64,000 nucleotides of DNA, taken from NCBI GenBank assembly GCA_973895155.1, contig OZ316896.1:372001-436000 (forward strand). Reading direction: 5' to 3'. A program made the position numbers and the translations under genes. Origin of the DNA: Marsupella aquatica. Lineage: Eukaryota > Marchantiophyta. Positions 47,730 to 61,322 of this stretch are shown here, piece by piece (the first letter of the stretch is position 1; every line of letters starts with the position of its first letter). Below the pieces are notes generated by a model. That model was not told where the DNA came from and did no database searches. It saw nothing but the letters and a program-made list of their open reading frames with translations.

Positions 47730-48116
47730 GGCCCCCCATTTTGTATTTGGATTAGTATTAACTTGTATACAGGTTCCTGTTGCCATGTGGTGAGTCACTA
47801 TTGAGTAGCCTTAATCCACCACAACCCCCCCCCCCCACACACAACCCCCCTTGCCCATTGAGGGTCACAATTGTAAGCCCAGGAGGGGCAAAAGCACATC
47901 ATTTTTTGCTCCACACTCCCCTCACAAAAACCCTACACTTTTGGCCCTTGCATTTATTAAGGAATTAGAGCATAGCAGGGATTGCCAGGGAAGGGGAAAG
48001 GGGGCTGAGGGGGGTTGCAACAGGTTGAGGCTAGCCAATAGCGACTCACCACATGACAACAAGAGCCCATATACAATAGAGTTAATACTAGCTAATCCAA
48101 ATATGAAATGGGGGTC
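47730..48116. mobile_element. 387-bp MITE with about 80-bp terminal inverted repeats
   Basis: The left end (47730 on, starting GGCCCCCCATTTTG) and the reverse complement of the right end (to 48116, starting GACCCCCATTTCA) stay alignable for about 80 bp, both containing TATTTGGATTAG and CATGTGGTGAGTC. The interior includes a C-run near 47826-47837. No coding capacity. No clear target duplication was seen, so the superfamily is undecided. Confidence 0.8.
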
Positions 48117-51100
48117 GGGTTGAGAAATAATTGTTTAGGGGGCAAGTCAATGATATGGGATATTTTGGGGACAGGTTAATAAAAAGTTGTTTAATTATCT
48201 AATCACTTTTTATTGTATTGCACACCTTTCAAAACCCCTAGAAGCCTACTGTACATAGCTCCTTGGCTCCTCCTCCCCAAGATAGTAGACCTTCATGGCC
48301 ACCCTAGGCACACAATCCAAGGTGACAAAAAAAGTTTAGCAGTCATGGTTGGATTTGATTCATTCCATTTAAGTTTGTCATCACATGACCCATTTTTGGG
48401 GCGAGAGTACATATTGTAGCACTTGATTGATAAGATAGTCTTAAGGCCTTTTTTTACACAATTTAGGGAAGGTTGCTTTAACGTTGGAACAAACTCATAT
48501 ACAAGTACAAATTCTAAAATGTGCACTTATCACATATGCAAACCGCAGATAAGTACAAAGCCCCTGCTTCTTCCCCTCAGTGTGCACTTAGGAAGTTGAC
48601 TGTACAATCAACCATGGTAATACCCAATCTTGCCTTTTTTTCTCATGGTCATTAATGATGAATGAGATCAAATGTTAATAATTAATGGTAACTAAGGGTG
48701 TGCACTTTAAAACTGGTGGTACTTTCTTAGCCAATTATTCTTTTGGGGTTTTTGTGACGCCAATTGTTCTTTTGGGGTTTTTGTGACGCCAATTGTTCTT
48801 TTGGGGTTTTCGTGACATTGTTTCTATGCAACATGGGTATGTCAGCATCCTAAGATGTACCAAAGAGTTTTTTGAGCCATAATTTTGTTGTCTCAAGCCC
48901 GTTTAGGTGATATTTTATACATTGTGTTAACCTTGGACACCTCCTAATTGAATAAATTTGTGAAAAATCAAATTTCCAAAACTTTTTGATGACCCTCGTC
49001 AAACCAATCAGATGAAAGAGGAAAAATGGGCATTGCAAGTTTAGGTTTATTAAACATTATATGTATAATTTTCTCATTCAAGTGCTAACAATGGCTCAAC
49101 ATTAAATATGATCAATGCCATTAGTTTTACATTAGGCTTCTTGCCATGCAAGCCAATTCATGAGCTCGACTATTAGCTCATCTTGCTGGTTGTTACAAAT
49201 GTTTGGCTCGAATTGCCACTAGATGACTCCAAGACCTACGTGATAAGTTAAAAAGGAGGTCTGCTTGGTTGACACATGTGGTGAGACAAGGGTGATGCTT
49301 TAGCTGAATGTGAAAATGAGTTCCAACAACCTTTGTGGAAGAAAATTTATTCGTTTTCTCACAAACAGTAAAGGAGCGGTCCCTGAAGTAGCTTATTTGT
49401 AGACAATTGTTTAGCTTCTAAAAAATTGTGAATTCCTAACGTGGTGGGCCTTCATGTTTCTCTCATCTTACCAATAAATACACAAGCTACTTTGAAGGGC
49501 TAAGGTCTAGATCCTCTAGACCATAAGTAAAAATAAAAACAAAATTGGACTAAAAAATAAGGACAAAGTGAGGGTGAACAAAAAAGGGGGATGGGGCAAA
49601 GATGAACGAGAGATAGAATATAATTCTCTTTTTTTGCAAGATTTGTTTGTGGTCTTCATCTCTATTTACAGACCCCATTAGAGGTCCCTTCCAGAATTTG
49701 AGACTCCACAGCGCACTACGTCATCATGGCGCGCTGCAACCAAGACACAGATTGGTTTCCAAATTAAAATAACTAATCCATTCGTGTTTGTTGCAAGTTT
49801 TTGGTAACATTTAGGACGCCATGCCGTAAAACACAATGTAATTTTATTTCACATAACCATTTTAGTTACCATGAGTAACCAACTCTGCATTTAGCAGTAG
49901 GCCTGCCCTAATTCGCCATTGAGATTAACCATACACAACTATGTTCTCAATGGAAAATTCATAATCTACACTACCAATTTACGTAGCTTTCAAGTGAGCA
50001 GAGGATAGTGAAGACAAACGCTCAGCAGAATCACAATGGCAACGGAATGCACCCTCTTAATTGGAGCAGTCACGGACATGACACGAGACCAAAGGCCAAG
50101 AGAATAGAGAGGAAGTGCACATCAGCAGAGAAATTACCTTTCAATTGACAGTATAGGATAGCGAAGAGAATCGCTCACCACAAGCTCAATGATGATGAAA
50201 TGCACCAGAGAGAGGAAACACATAGGCTACGGAGTAGTCAACGTGGACGGTATTGCTGAGACAGGGCTTTAGCCACAGTGATTGACCAATGGGAGTTAAT
50301 GGATGCGTTCTCCATCCAGCATTTTAATTCCTCTAGAGTGAATGACATTGCCATGGATTGACAGAAAATGCCCTACATCCTTGTCTCAAATTTGACTGAT
50401 GCTGGAATGCGTTCTTGCATTCACTTCTATTTGTCAAGGCACAAGGAAGGTCTTGCATTTGACTCAATGACAAAAAATTTGAAATAGAGCAATCCTTGGA
50501 TGAATATCATTTGTGAGTTTTGGGAAAGTGGTGGATATAGCCACCCAATGTCCTCACCAATCCCAACACCCATGCCTAAGTGCCCCTGGTGCCCAAACGC
50601 CTCCATGGAACTCCTTGAGCAAGCAACCTGGTGCCTCTTGCACCGCCAGCGACCACTCCCATACAAAGCCACACTTGCCCCCTAACACGACCGCCGCTCA
50701 ATGATCTTCACTGTCTGCACAAGCAACCAAGTACCTCGGTAAGTAACCCAACCGGATCTAGATCTCCGCAAGTCTAGCATCCTAACTCAAGCTCAATAGA
50801 CATTGGTAAGTAGGGTAGTGATAGGTCCTCCCGTTGCCATAAGCCGGAACCAGAACCGACACCCACTTTTCGTCTAGAATAGCTCCTTCCTTGGGTGCAG
50901 CCCGGGTTCCCCCTCGTATCTATCCATCACCAACCGACCGGCCTGCCCCAAGGACATGCTCATGACCAAATAACATAGCTTGTCGTAAAGCTTGAATGTC
51001 CCAAGCTTGTCCTAACACGTTGGGCCAGAAAGGCCTCGACTCTAACAACCAACTCCCGGTTCTTCCCCACTTATAGCCTAGGGGCCAAGCGCACTTGGAA

Positions 51101-53340
51101 CTCAACCTCCATGCATACTTGGTCTTGCCTCCCCAACACAAGCTCCCTTGGGAGATTGAACGTGGCTTGGTTGCTATTTCAGCAGGATTTGGCAAGTTGG
51201 AGAAATGAACCCCACAAACCCCAAGTATCCATGGCACCCCTAGACTAGCTGAGCTCAAGAGAATGTAGGCCTCCTTGAGAGCTTTCCAACGCACCCAAGA
51301 AGTCCTCCAAGGGAACTTCTTGTTGGGAAGTTATCGTCATTTCCATTTGACATTTTCCCTTTGTGTCGGGACCGTCGCGGCTCGCGACTTTGGCCCGCCC
51401 TTAGCCACCACAGAGACACCACTCCCCTCATATATGCTTCTTGAAACCTGCCACCCCCAGACCTACTTTGGTCCCCAAATTTTGGCCCCCCACTTGGACC
51501 CTAACCCGCATGTCTGGGCACTCCGCCAACTGACTATGCCCATAACTTTCTAGTTAGGCGCCCGTAGGAGGAGTGCCTTAGCCCGTTGTGATCGGGCCGA
51601 CCCAGTGCTCCTGTCTAGGCCCTCGTAATCCATCGTCCCCGGAACCCCGAGCAGCCAAACCTGGGTCGGGCCGTAACTCGTGTCCCAAGTGTCCGTTGCA
51701 CCTAAAGTAAACTCCATTTTCCTTGGGCCCAAGAGGAGCTCTCACTCAAGCCCTCCAAACTCAAAGTCCGTCTGGGGGTCCGGACGGTCAACCTTGAGTC
51801 CGGCCCTTTCCCCTTTCCCCTTGACGCAACTAGCCCTTAGCTAGTCTAAGTCCTTAGTGTGTGTAACCAGTTAAGCGCATTGTCTTTGCCAGTGCCACAC
51901 CCCATTGCCCACAAGTCTCACCATGCTAAGTCCTCCACGGATGGCCGTTCCGGGCTTGGACCATAGGGGAGCTCGGCGTCGGAGTTAGCAACGCCGGAGC
52001 TAAGTGTTAAGGTAGTCGAGTTCCGCGACTAGGAAGGAGCTCCACAATGGAACTGCATCAATCCTGGACAATCCAAAGCTGACCCTTGCACAGATCGATA
52101 CTCGAACATGAATGTTCTCCTTTGGACATATGGTACCCTTCTGCTTCATGTCATTGTAATCCTCTCCTATAATAATCTTCTCATGTCAAGTAGTTAGGAT
52201 CTCCTCCAAGATTCCAAAGGTCTGGTAAGCAAGGAGGTAATAAGGCAAGTAAATTGCCAACCTTGACTTAATGCTCAAGGATCATGAGTATGTTTTGTAA
52301 GACGAGTAGTAAAATGAGATTGAAATTGTTAACCATTCAGTGTCCGATTTCCTTGACCCATTCTTTCCATTTTGTCAGTGACTTTTGAGCAGTCAATGAT
52401 TGAGTGTTATTGTCTATTTCCGAATATCCCTGTGAGTTCCTCCCTTTAGTCATGTCAATCTTGTCCATGGTGGATTTTGAGACCTCCTTGGTTGGTTTAG
52501 TCTTGTACACATTGATGAAGGGATGATGTCTAAGAAGGAAGAGGGCGAGAGAGAACAAGAACTATTAAACCTACAAACACAAAACAGATAGGGGTCCACG
52601 AACTAATTAAGTTCAAGGAAGTGGTAATCAGGTAGTGCTACAAGTGAGTCACTCAAAACCATCAACTAAGGAAACAAAATTGTGAGGATAATTGAAAAGG
52701 GAGGGGTTGGCATTATCTTAAAGCATTTATTTCTCCACACTCCTGAGAGGTGTGAAATGTCAATTTATTTGAAATATGTATTATGTAAAAGAAAAAATGA
52801 ATACTTAATAAAGGATGAATAAATTTGAAACATAATATATCCTTATAGATACAGTCTATGAAAAGAAAATTATAAACCAATTGAATCAAGAATACACAAC
52901 ATATATCTCAAAAAGAGAAGTGACTAAATAATCTCTTAACAGGGTAACACCTGAAAATAGATAAGTACCATGAGAACTGTTCTAAAGCTTAATCCTTAAA
53001 GATTGGTGACAATCCTTTTCGATCTATCTGTTGTTAAATTTGAGAAGTTGTTATCTCAGGTTCAAGTACGATTCTAGTGCCACCCCTAAACTGTAGCCCT
53101 TTGATTGTTTATGCATTAACTCTGCATGTGGTATGCACTTATCATAAGGGGTCCACATACAATTTTGTGCTCACATATTGGTGGTTTAGTAGAGCCCTCT
53201 TTGCACTTACAATAGTGCAAAATGGTAGGAACTAAAGGGAAGAAGCAGACACCTTGCAATCATGCAGGATTTGCACGCATGGATTGTGCAGTTAGGAAGA
53301 GCTGACGGTAGTCGGTGAAACTGCGTGCAAGAACGGCGGG
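48117..53340. other. Gene-poor region with remnant repeats
   Basis: It has a 29-bp triple repeat at 48731-48818 and a dispersed-repeat relative at 49640-49930 (reverse orientation to 11330-12370). A GC-richer stretch at 50500-52100 has short frames and no recognisable domain and may be decayed retroelement DNA. Otherwise I see nothing. Confidence 0.4.
48731..48818. repeat. 29-bp tandem repeat, 3 copies
   Basis: The unit CCAATTGTTCTTTTGGGGTT followed by TTTGTGACG starts at 48731, 48760 and 48789. There is one change in the first copy and one in the third. Confidence 0.9.
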
Positions 53341-53405
53341 TTTAGGGCTGTGATCTGGACGAACCAGTTTAGGGCTTCCGTGTTGTGAATGCAGAGATTT
53401 AGGGC
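53341..53405 (+). promoter_or_regulatory. Three telo-box-like TTTAGGGC motifs upstream of eS12
   Basis: TTTAGGGC occurs at 53341-53348, 53368-53375 and 53398-53405, spaced 27 and 30 bp, about 165-230 bp before the eS12 start codon. Variants of the telo-box (AAACCCTAA) and related AGCCCTAA words are common in promoters of plant ribosomal-protein genes, so this cluster is the likely control region. Confidence 0.6.
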
Positions 53406-53568
53406 TTTTCTCAGCCTGTGTTTCTCCACTTGCGTCGTTGCGGTCGAAGACCACATCTCTCAGCTCTGCTCAACTCCCTGCCTTTTACACGAACGATTAT
53501 GCTCGCACACTGAGAAGAGTTGCAAGTTTCCTACCGAACGACGCCTCTAGACGACCCGTGTCGACGAA

Positions 53569-54807
<1,239 letters not shown>

Positions 54808-57681
54808 AGCTTGATTCGATGGTAGAGTGGCATGTCGAGTCCAGCGGTTGAGTTCATTTGTCTTAGCGCTAAACAGGCAGATAGATATATGGATTCTCCT
54901 GCTTGTGTTGTTGGTTTAGGCTTAAGGTTGGTTGCTTATTCAACCCAAATGGAAACCTGAAGTTTCATTGTTTCAATCAAATGGCACTGCATCCATGACG
55001 GCTGAAGTGTAACGGATAGATGTTCAACTCCTGTTTCTAGTTTGGGGTAGCTGTGTCTCTCTGGTTCCTACCCAAAAGGAGAGATATAATCGGGTATGGA
55101 AAGAACCAAATTGAACAGAATGCATGGAAAGGCGTAAACCCTAACCCTAAACCATGACGAAGCTTACGGCACTGTCAAGCGAACCTGCCGTTCAGACGCG
55201 GGTGCCTTAACCACAACATCGTTTATGACTTTCCAGAGCTCGCTTCCAGGCATACTTGAACGAGGAAATGAAGAATTGTATACATTCTCACACGAGGAAC
55301 TGTACAACAACAAACACATCGAAAGAAACTAAGTAACGGTATTCGCTGCCAATTTGTGAAGCTCTTGATGGACATGATTCTCTATTGCTTCATAACAGTG
55401 AGTGATCTGAGGGAGTCGACCATGATTACACCTGTCGTTGGAGAATGTGGAGGCTTTACCGTCGAAGCACATCGAACCCAAGTATTTTGACACCTTTAAC
55501 TAAGCATCCCACGCATTCATGTGTCTGATTGTTGACTGCATGCCAATAAATCTACCTTTCCTTGTGATTCGCAAACTTCTTCCATCGATGTTATGAGAAT
55601 GGTTTCTCTACCGTGACAGTAATGTGGAACGGATTCAGCAGAGACTGGTACTCGATGGACATGAAACTTGTGGTTCAAAGAAAAGGAAAACCCGTGCAAT
55701 CTCCCCATCAGCTCAAGGTTCTGTTCTCATTACCGACCATAGCGGCAGTAGGACTGCATATGTGTTGCCATAAACAGATCTATCAAACTGAAGTCTGTAG
55801 GTTTCCTGGGCATCCCGCTATGAACTAGACCGTTATGCCAGAAATTACCCAGTACAGAGAAGTCTTGAACAGAAGTCGGTCGCGGTCAAATACACAGCAG
55901 GTTCACACAAAATGTTGGAGAGTCTACAACCCGAGCGTTCATGTTAGACCGGCTCTAGACAGTAGTAGCAGACTAAATTCACAGCCAAAATCTCCAGTTT
56001 AAACATTTTCTCGAAACCAACTCTGGATTAAGTTTACCCTCAACAGGAGTATACTTGTCATTCACGTAGAAGCCCAAGAGACCTACTGTAGCCTTCCTCT
56101 AGATGGTTCCTATACAGGAGAACAGAGGAAAATAGAAAGGCAGTTACTACAATGGATAAGAAGTCTCTATCATGACGCAGTCGAAGTGCAATTTCTCATT
56201 TCTATCCGGCAACCATTCCAACTTGGCATTGCAAAATCGGTCGGGAAGGGACTTTGTTGGTACCTGCCATGATCGTGATTTGCCAAGTGGTGCTTCTAGC
56301 CTGGGGGTGGCTGTCATCCTTTCTATGACTTCGGGCGCTACTCAGTATATGTCAGATTCTGTCGTGCTTCATGCAATGATTTGCAATGTGTAGCTCTGCG
56401 AGCTGCGCTCTTATTCTATGAGCTCGTGCTGTATCGAATTGCTGCTTTGCTTGATTATTACGGCGAAGTTGTCAGCTCCTCTGCGTTACTGATGTTGAGT
56501 TGGAGTTCTTATTTGCACTGCGAATGAGTACGTACTAAAATTTGGCGGGATGACGAAGCAGAGTAAAATAGGGTCCAGCCGTGCCGAGTGTACTAAAGTA
56601 CAACAACAAGACAATTTTTTGGTTGGTTCTGCATAAGTCGATTGTCGTTATGATGACAAGTACAGACACCAACGAGTGGTAGCATGCGAATGTAGACGAA
56701 TTCGGACTGCATGCAATTTGAGACGCAGCGATGAATCAACACCGTTAACATAGACAGTACAAATGTCTAGAGAGTTCATCAAGTTTCTTTCCTAACAATT
56801 TCTCTGCTGATTGACGTTCTGGTCTTTTGTTGGAAGCTGGGAGCTGGAATCAAGGTCACTACACTATATCCTTGTTGGTAAGAAATTTATGGTTGCTATG
56901 CTTTTATGACAATTCTTCATTTGATTTCACAATGCGCAGCCAGAATGTTGTACGCCTCTAGCGCCCCAACTTAATAACTTGTACTCTCATTGACAGAAGA
57001 ATAAGTAGCTGCCCCCATGGAAAGGCGTGCGTTGCTACGCTAGCCATACGGACAGCTCTAGCCAGGACGGCGGAGAAGGGAATTGGGACGGGGACTTGAG
57101 AGAATGAGTCATCAAGAGAATTCCCCAAATTCTTCTATAGGAGATCGCAAGCAAACCTGTGTGCCCAGAAACGCAACGTAAACGACACTTTCGGAACATT
57201 AACAACAATAAGGACGTTATATTCCAGAATGTAACTCCCATCAGGAGGCTGCGAGGAATACAACAGAGGATTCTGCACTACTCACAAATCCAGACTCGAA
57301 GGTCTGACGATTACAAAACTTTCGGTTTACACACTGAATCAAATTCATTTGTAAAACCCTCAGTCACACCCTCTCCCACAAGTCCACATGCGGCTCCTTA
57401 ACCCTGAACTTCGATCTGGGGCCTGCCCTACCAGTTGTCAGAAGTCCCAAGTGCTATGCATATTCACGCATGGCCGTGTGTCTGTACATTGAACTAGTCC
57501 ACTAAAATTATCTACCTTTCCAAAAAATTACGTTAGCAAGATTTCGTCTCAAATTGATTGAACTTCCGCTCTGCCAGCACTTTGATTAACGATTCAGCGG
57601 CTCGATCCAGGTCCAATCGTCCTACCAACCTCGCTGAACAAGAAAGTTGACATCTTGCCTTCACGCAGATGTTCGACGAGT
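54808..57681. other. Intergenic between eS12 and the LEA/TMEM205 gene
   Basis: The first few hundred bases must hold the eS12 3' UTR. A short telomere-like run (CCCTAACCCTAAACC) lies at about 55134-55152. No other gene recognised; frames are short and without motifs. Confidence 0.5.
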
Positions 57682-60427
57682 TTATACGACCAGTCGGCCA
57701 GACAAATGCCAGAGATGCCAAGTCATTCCAATTAGACTCAGAAGATTTGCCATCGATGAGTACCCATGGTACGTCATAAATGTTTTGTCAATCTTTGCCT
57801 TGCCAGCCTTCGCCTCATCATCTTCGGAACTTGACAAACCGTCTTGTCCCCTACCCTCTTCCTTTTCTATTTTCAGCTTCTGGAACATAGCCTGAACAAA
57901 CGAACAATAATTAACAGCTCATTAAGAAACTTATTTGCGGAAGCTTAACTATTAGCATCGTATCAACTAACTTCACCTCATCATGTCGCAAACGAATGAT
58001 AAGCAAGAAGAATTTGTACTAGCACTTTCAGCACAGAATCAAACGACATCAAAACCGAGACCAGCAAATACACAACGGGAAATTCGACAGTTCTAAGATG
58101 AGTGTGTGTACCTTCGTAGCTCGTGGTTCCAACAAAAAGACGTTAGCAAGAGATAACAGTAAGATGGCCGAGAGATCGAGCTGTTGGAGCTTCTCACCGC
58201 TATCAGCTTTCGACCAAGGATGCAGGATCAGGAACAAAAGAAGGCAGATAGCTTGGCCACCACCGGCTAGTTTGAAATAAGCGGGAAAGATTCGACTCTG
58301 AACAATTGCAAATTGTTGCCTAGGAATGCTGCGTGACAACATGTAACCAGATACAAAGGTAACCCACAATGAAGACCCGTACACTGAGGAGAACACGAAG
58401 AAATGTGCGGTTCTGCAAGAGGACAGTAGATAGGCTGACGCAATCCATTTCAGCTTCTGAAAACGTGAGAGAGTTCTACTCTTTAGAGAGTTTGCCGCAT
58501 CAGCAGTAGTCTCTGTTAGATTATCACGTGTGTCATAGAATTTGCGAGACTCTTCGGCTCTTTTGTCATCTAAATCATGTTTTGTGCCATGTATTCCGTC
58601 AATGATTTTTCCAGCACTGTTCCTTGCAATGTCGACCGCACGATCCTTAGCCCGGCCAGCTATTTCATCTGCCTCGCTCATCGTATTCGAAGCCTGCAAT
58701 TATGATGAGCGTTAAAAATCTACTGTAAGTCTTCCCATTCTTAACAGAGGCTCTTAAAAACATTAATTTTGCCCTAAAACAATACATTGAACGTCCCTGC
58801 AGCGCTTTAGGCAGTGACATGCCTTAGTAGTAGAATTCAGATCTTGTCCAGCTTTGTGACCACCTTTCCCATGAAAACCCATGAAAGATCATTTCTAGTA
58901 ACATAACCTGTAGCGACCTTCTTGACAGAATTCTATCCAAGTAGTTTTATACCTTGTTGACGATCTGGTCTTTCCATTTGCCGCATTGCACTGCTGACCC
59001 GCTAAGCTTGCCTTTCGCACATTCGTAGTAATTCCCAGCTGCATGTTTGACTCCTATCAAATACTCTATAATTTTGCCAAAAACGCCCGGCGTCGGTTGT
59101 TTCTTCCATCCAGCCGTAGTTTCTTTCTCATGTGTATCTTTGGTGCTGTAAGCCAGCCCTTGTCCGACGTTCGGGAGGACAGAAGCGGCCTCTGTCGCTC
59201 TGCTCCTAACTATCTCAGCTGCTTGCTCAGATGCATGTTTGACCTTGTCTTTGTACGATGAAACGCTTGAATCGACGTTGGTATGGTCGGTTTTTTCTGA
59301 CGTTCCTTTCAACACATCCGTAGCATGTTCATGAGCTGATCTACCTATCTCAGAAGCCTTGCCTTCGGCTGCATTGAAATTGTCTTGCAGGGACTGGGCA
59401 ATCCCCGAAGCCGAGTCGCCCACCGAAGCAACTTTCTCCGAACCCGTCTCCTGTACATACTCTACTGTATTACTGAATTTCTCTTTCGCTGCAGAGCCTG
59501 CCTGCCTAACTTTGTCTCCGGTTGCTTCCATAGTATCACCTGATAGCCGGAAATTTGTCCAGAACAAAACCAACAGAATCAAAAAGTTGCTTGTAAGAAG
59601 CAGTGAGCATCATCCTAGACATGGCGCTCAAAAAGCTGACCAAACAATACGACACAATTTTCTCGATGCAAGCACATATTGAATTTTCCGTTTTACTGAT
59701 CAGCAACGATTTGCAGTAGACCAACAATGAATATGAATGTCCCGACCTTTAGCTTTCAAGACCAATAAAATCGGACCGAGAATGCCGACATAAGTGTGCC
59801 AGGACTTCGTATGAACACATAAGCAGGGCACCTTCGGACGGGGGCTCGAAGAATTGACGTTGGCAGTTAGCAATTTGACATTACCCACCATTTTGGCCCC
59901 ACCTAATTTTGATGACGATAAGGGAACCTTCTCATTAAATCAGCGTCATCTGCAGTCCTAGGTCCACATAATTACAATCACTCGCGGGTGGAGACAATAC
60001 CTGCTGCGTCTTTGGTACGACCATACACGCCAAGTGCCTCCTCCTTGATAATTTCGTTGTAGGACTTCTCATCTGGCCGCGCGAGTCCGATCTTCTCGAG
60101 GCCGGATTGAGAACCGTCCTTCACAACCTGCGCTACATCTTCTCCGAAGTGCTGCACTGCATCCGCTGTTCTCTTCGGAATGTGAGATGCAGCTGATACC
60201 GTTTCTCGGATGCCCTCCCGAGTCTGACGACCCGTCTCCAGAAAGCTTCGCAATGACTCCGTAGCAGCTGCCTTGGCTCCTTCCAGATGTTCCGTAGCAG
60301 CTGCCTTTGCTCCTTCCAGATGTTGCTGTTCCCCATCAGATGTCTTCAGAAGCGACTGATCGGGAAACATAACATTTGCCGCCCCTAGTGTGGAGAACAG
60401 AATCCACAATGCAATCACGTTCATCAT
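57682..60427 (-). CDS. LEA-like / TMEM205-domain membrane protein, four exons
   Basis: Exons on the minus strand are 60427-60001, 59539-58953, 58693-58112 and 57891-57682. All introns have GT-AG ends and the joined frame gives 601 aa. Residues 1-20 look like a signal peptide (MMNVIALWILFSTLGAANV). Residues about 30-370 are hydrophilic, Ala/Lys/Glu/Ser-rich, LEA-like amphipathic sequence, with an 11-residue tandem repeat (EHLEGAKAAAT). Residues about 420-530 form the TMEM205 domain (RTAHFFVFSSVYGSSLWVTF, then IPRQQFAIVQSRIFPAYF) with about four hydrophobic segments. The end reads EPRATK, then AMFQKLKIEKEEGRGQD. The same fusion exists in Arabidopsis LEA-domain TMEM205 proteins (At1g72100 type). 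The LEA part would protect proteins or membranes during drying; the TMEM205 part would anchor it in an endomembrane. The roles are inferred. The G-box pair upstream fits ABA control. Confidence 0.88.
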
Positions 60428-60592
60428 CGTGCCTCGTTCGACACTTCACCGAAATCAATTCCCTGTTGCGCTAAACCCAAACCTCTAACTCAGATTCTTG
60501 AATCTACTGCTACGCATGGGTTCGTAAAAATCTCGTGATTCTCTACACGAGCAACAACACCTCGATCAACTGAGCAGGGCCCTTCCCGCAAT

Positions 60593-60600
60593 AATTATAT
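60593..60600 (-). promoter_or_regulatory. Probable TATA box of the LEA/TMEM205 gene
   Basis: ATATAATT on the minus strand lies about 170 bp upstream of the start codon, a plausible spacing for a leader of about 135 nt. Confidence 0.45.
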
Positions 60601-60949
60601 CCGAGCTGCACACAACTTCTTACAACCAATCTTCAGAGCGTTTGAAGGGAGGCGACGATTGCCCCGCGAACTTGCATCTAAAGGAAAACAAGGAAGGCTG
60701 TAAAGCAAAGTTGCACCGAACATGTTCTTCCATATCCTTTCTTTCTTTGTTCTTTTCGTTGGAAGTGGTCCTTCAATTCTTCTGCGAACAGCAAAGAAGC
60801 AAAGAAGAGGCTCTCATCAGCTTCGGCTTCCCCTCCCCAAATTGTGATACGATATCACATAATCCCGCCCAAGATAACGGACAAGACGGCATGCCCACCT
60901 TGCCACGCGACAAGTGGACCCGCCATACGGTGGCTGCTCCGGCTTCCCA

Positions 60950-60975
60950 CACGTGTAACATTTTGGACACGTGGC
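60950..60975 (-). promoter_or_regulatory. Paired G-box / ABRE elements
   Basis: CACGTG at 60950-60955 and CACGTGGC at 60968-60975, 18 bp apart, lie about 520-550 bp upstream of the LEA/TMEM205 start. ACGTGGC is the core of ABA-response elements bound by bZIP factors, and two copies are usually needed for response. This suits an LEA gene. Confidence 0.6.
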
Positions 60976-61322
60976 GATCTGAAGGCAGTCATTCCTTCGG
61001 ACACCCCTTAACCGCGATCAACGATTTAGATCGACTGGGGACGATTTACTCATTACAGGGGTTGTACTACGTTGCTACCACATATTACTCAACGGCCAGT
61101 TCTGAAACGTTAACTAGTGTAGTTCATCTAATTTCGAACCCTAAACCCATTGCAATCACCAAATTGGGCAAGGAAAGACTTGATGGGCCCCTCTAGCAAA
61201 CATATGCGGCTATATCCCTGACTAGTCTCTCACTTTTCAAATGGACTTAGTGGGGTCCCTTGTCCCTACAACCCCTCCTCTTCACCAATGTCAACACTTT
61301 TCCCTTTTGTCTCATACCAACA
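60976..61322. other. Gene-free spacer
   Basis: A 184-codon frame at 60642-61196 covers this area and the promoter of the neighbouring gene. It shows no known motif and I do not regard it as a gene. Confidence 0.4.

Noticed and set aside
60642-61196. 184-codon frame upstream of the LEA/TMEM205 gene
   Set aside because: It overlaps the promoter and the G-box pair, has no recognisable domain, and its ATG context and composition are unremarkable.
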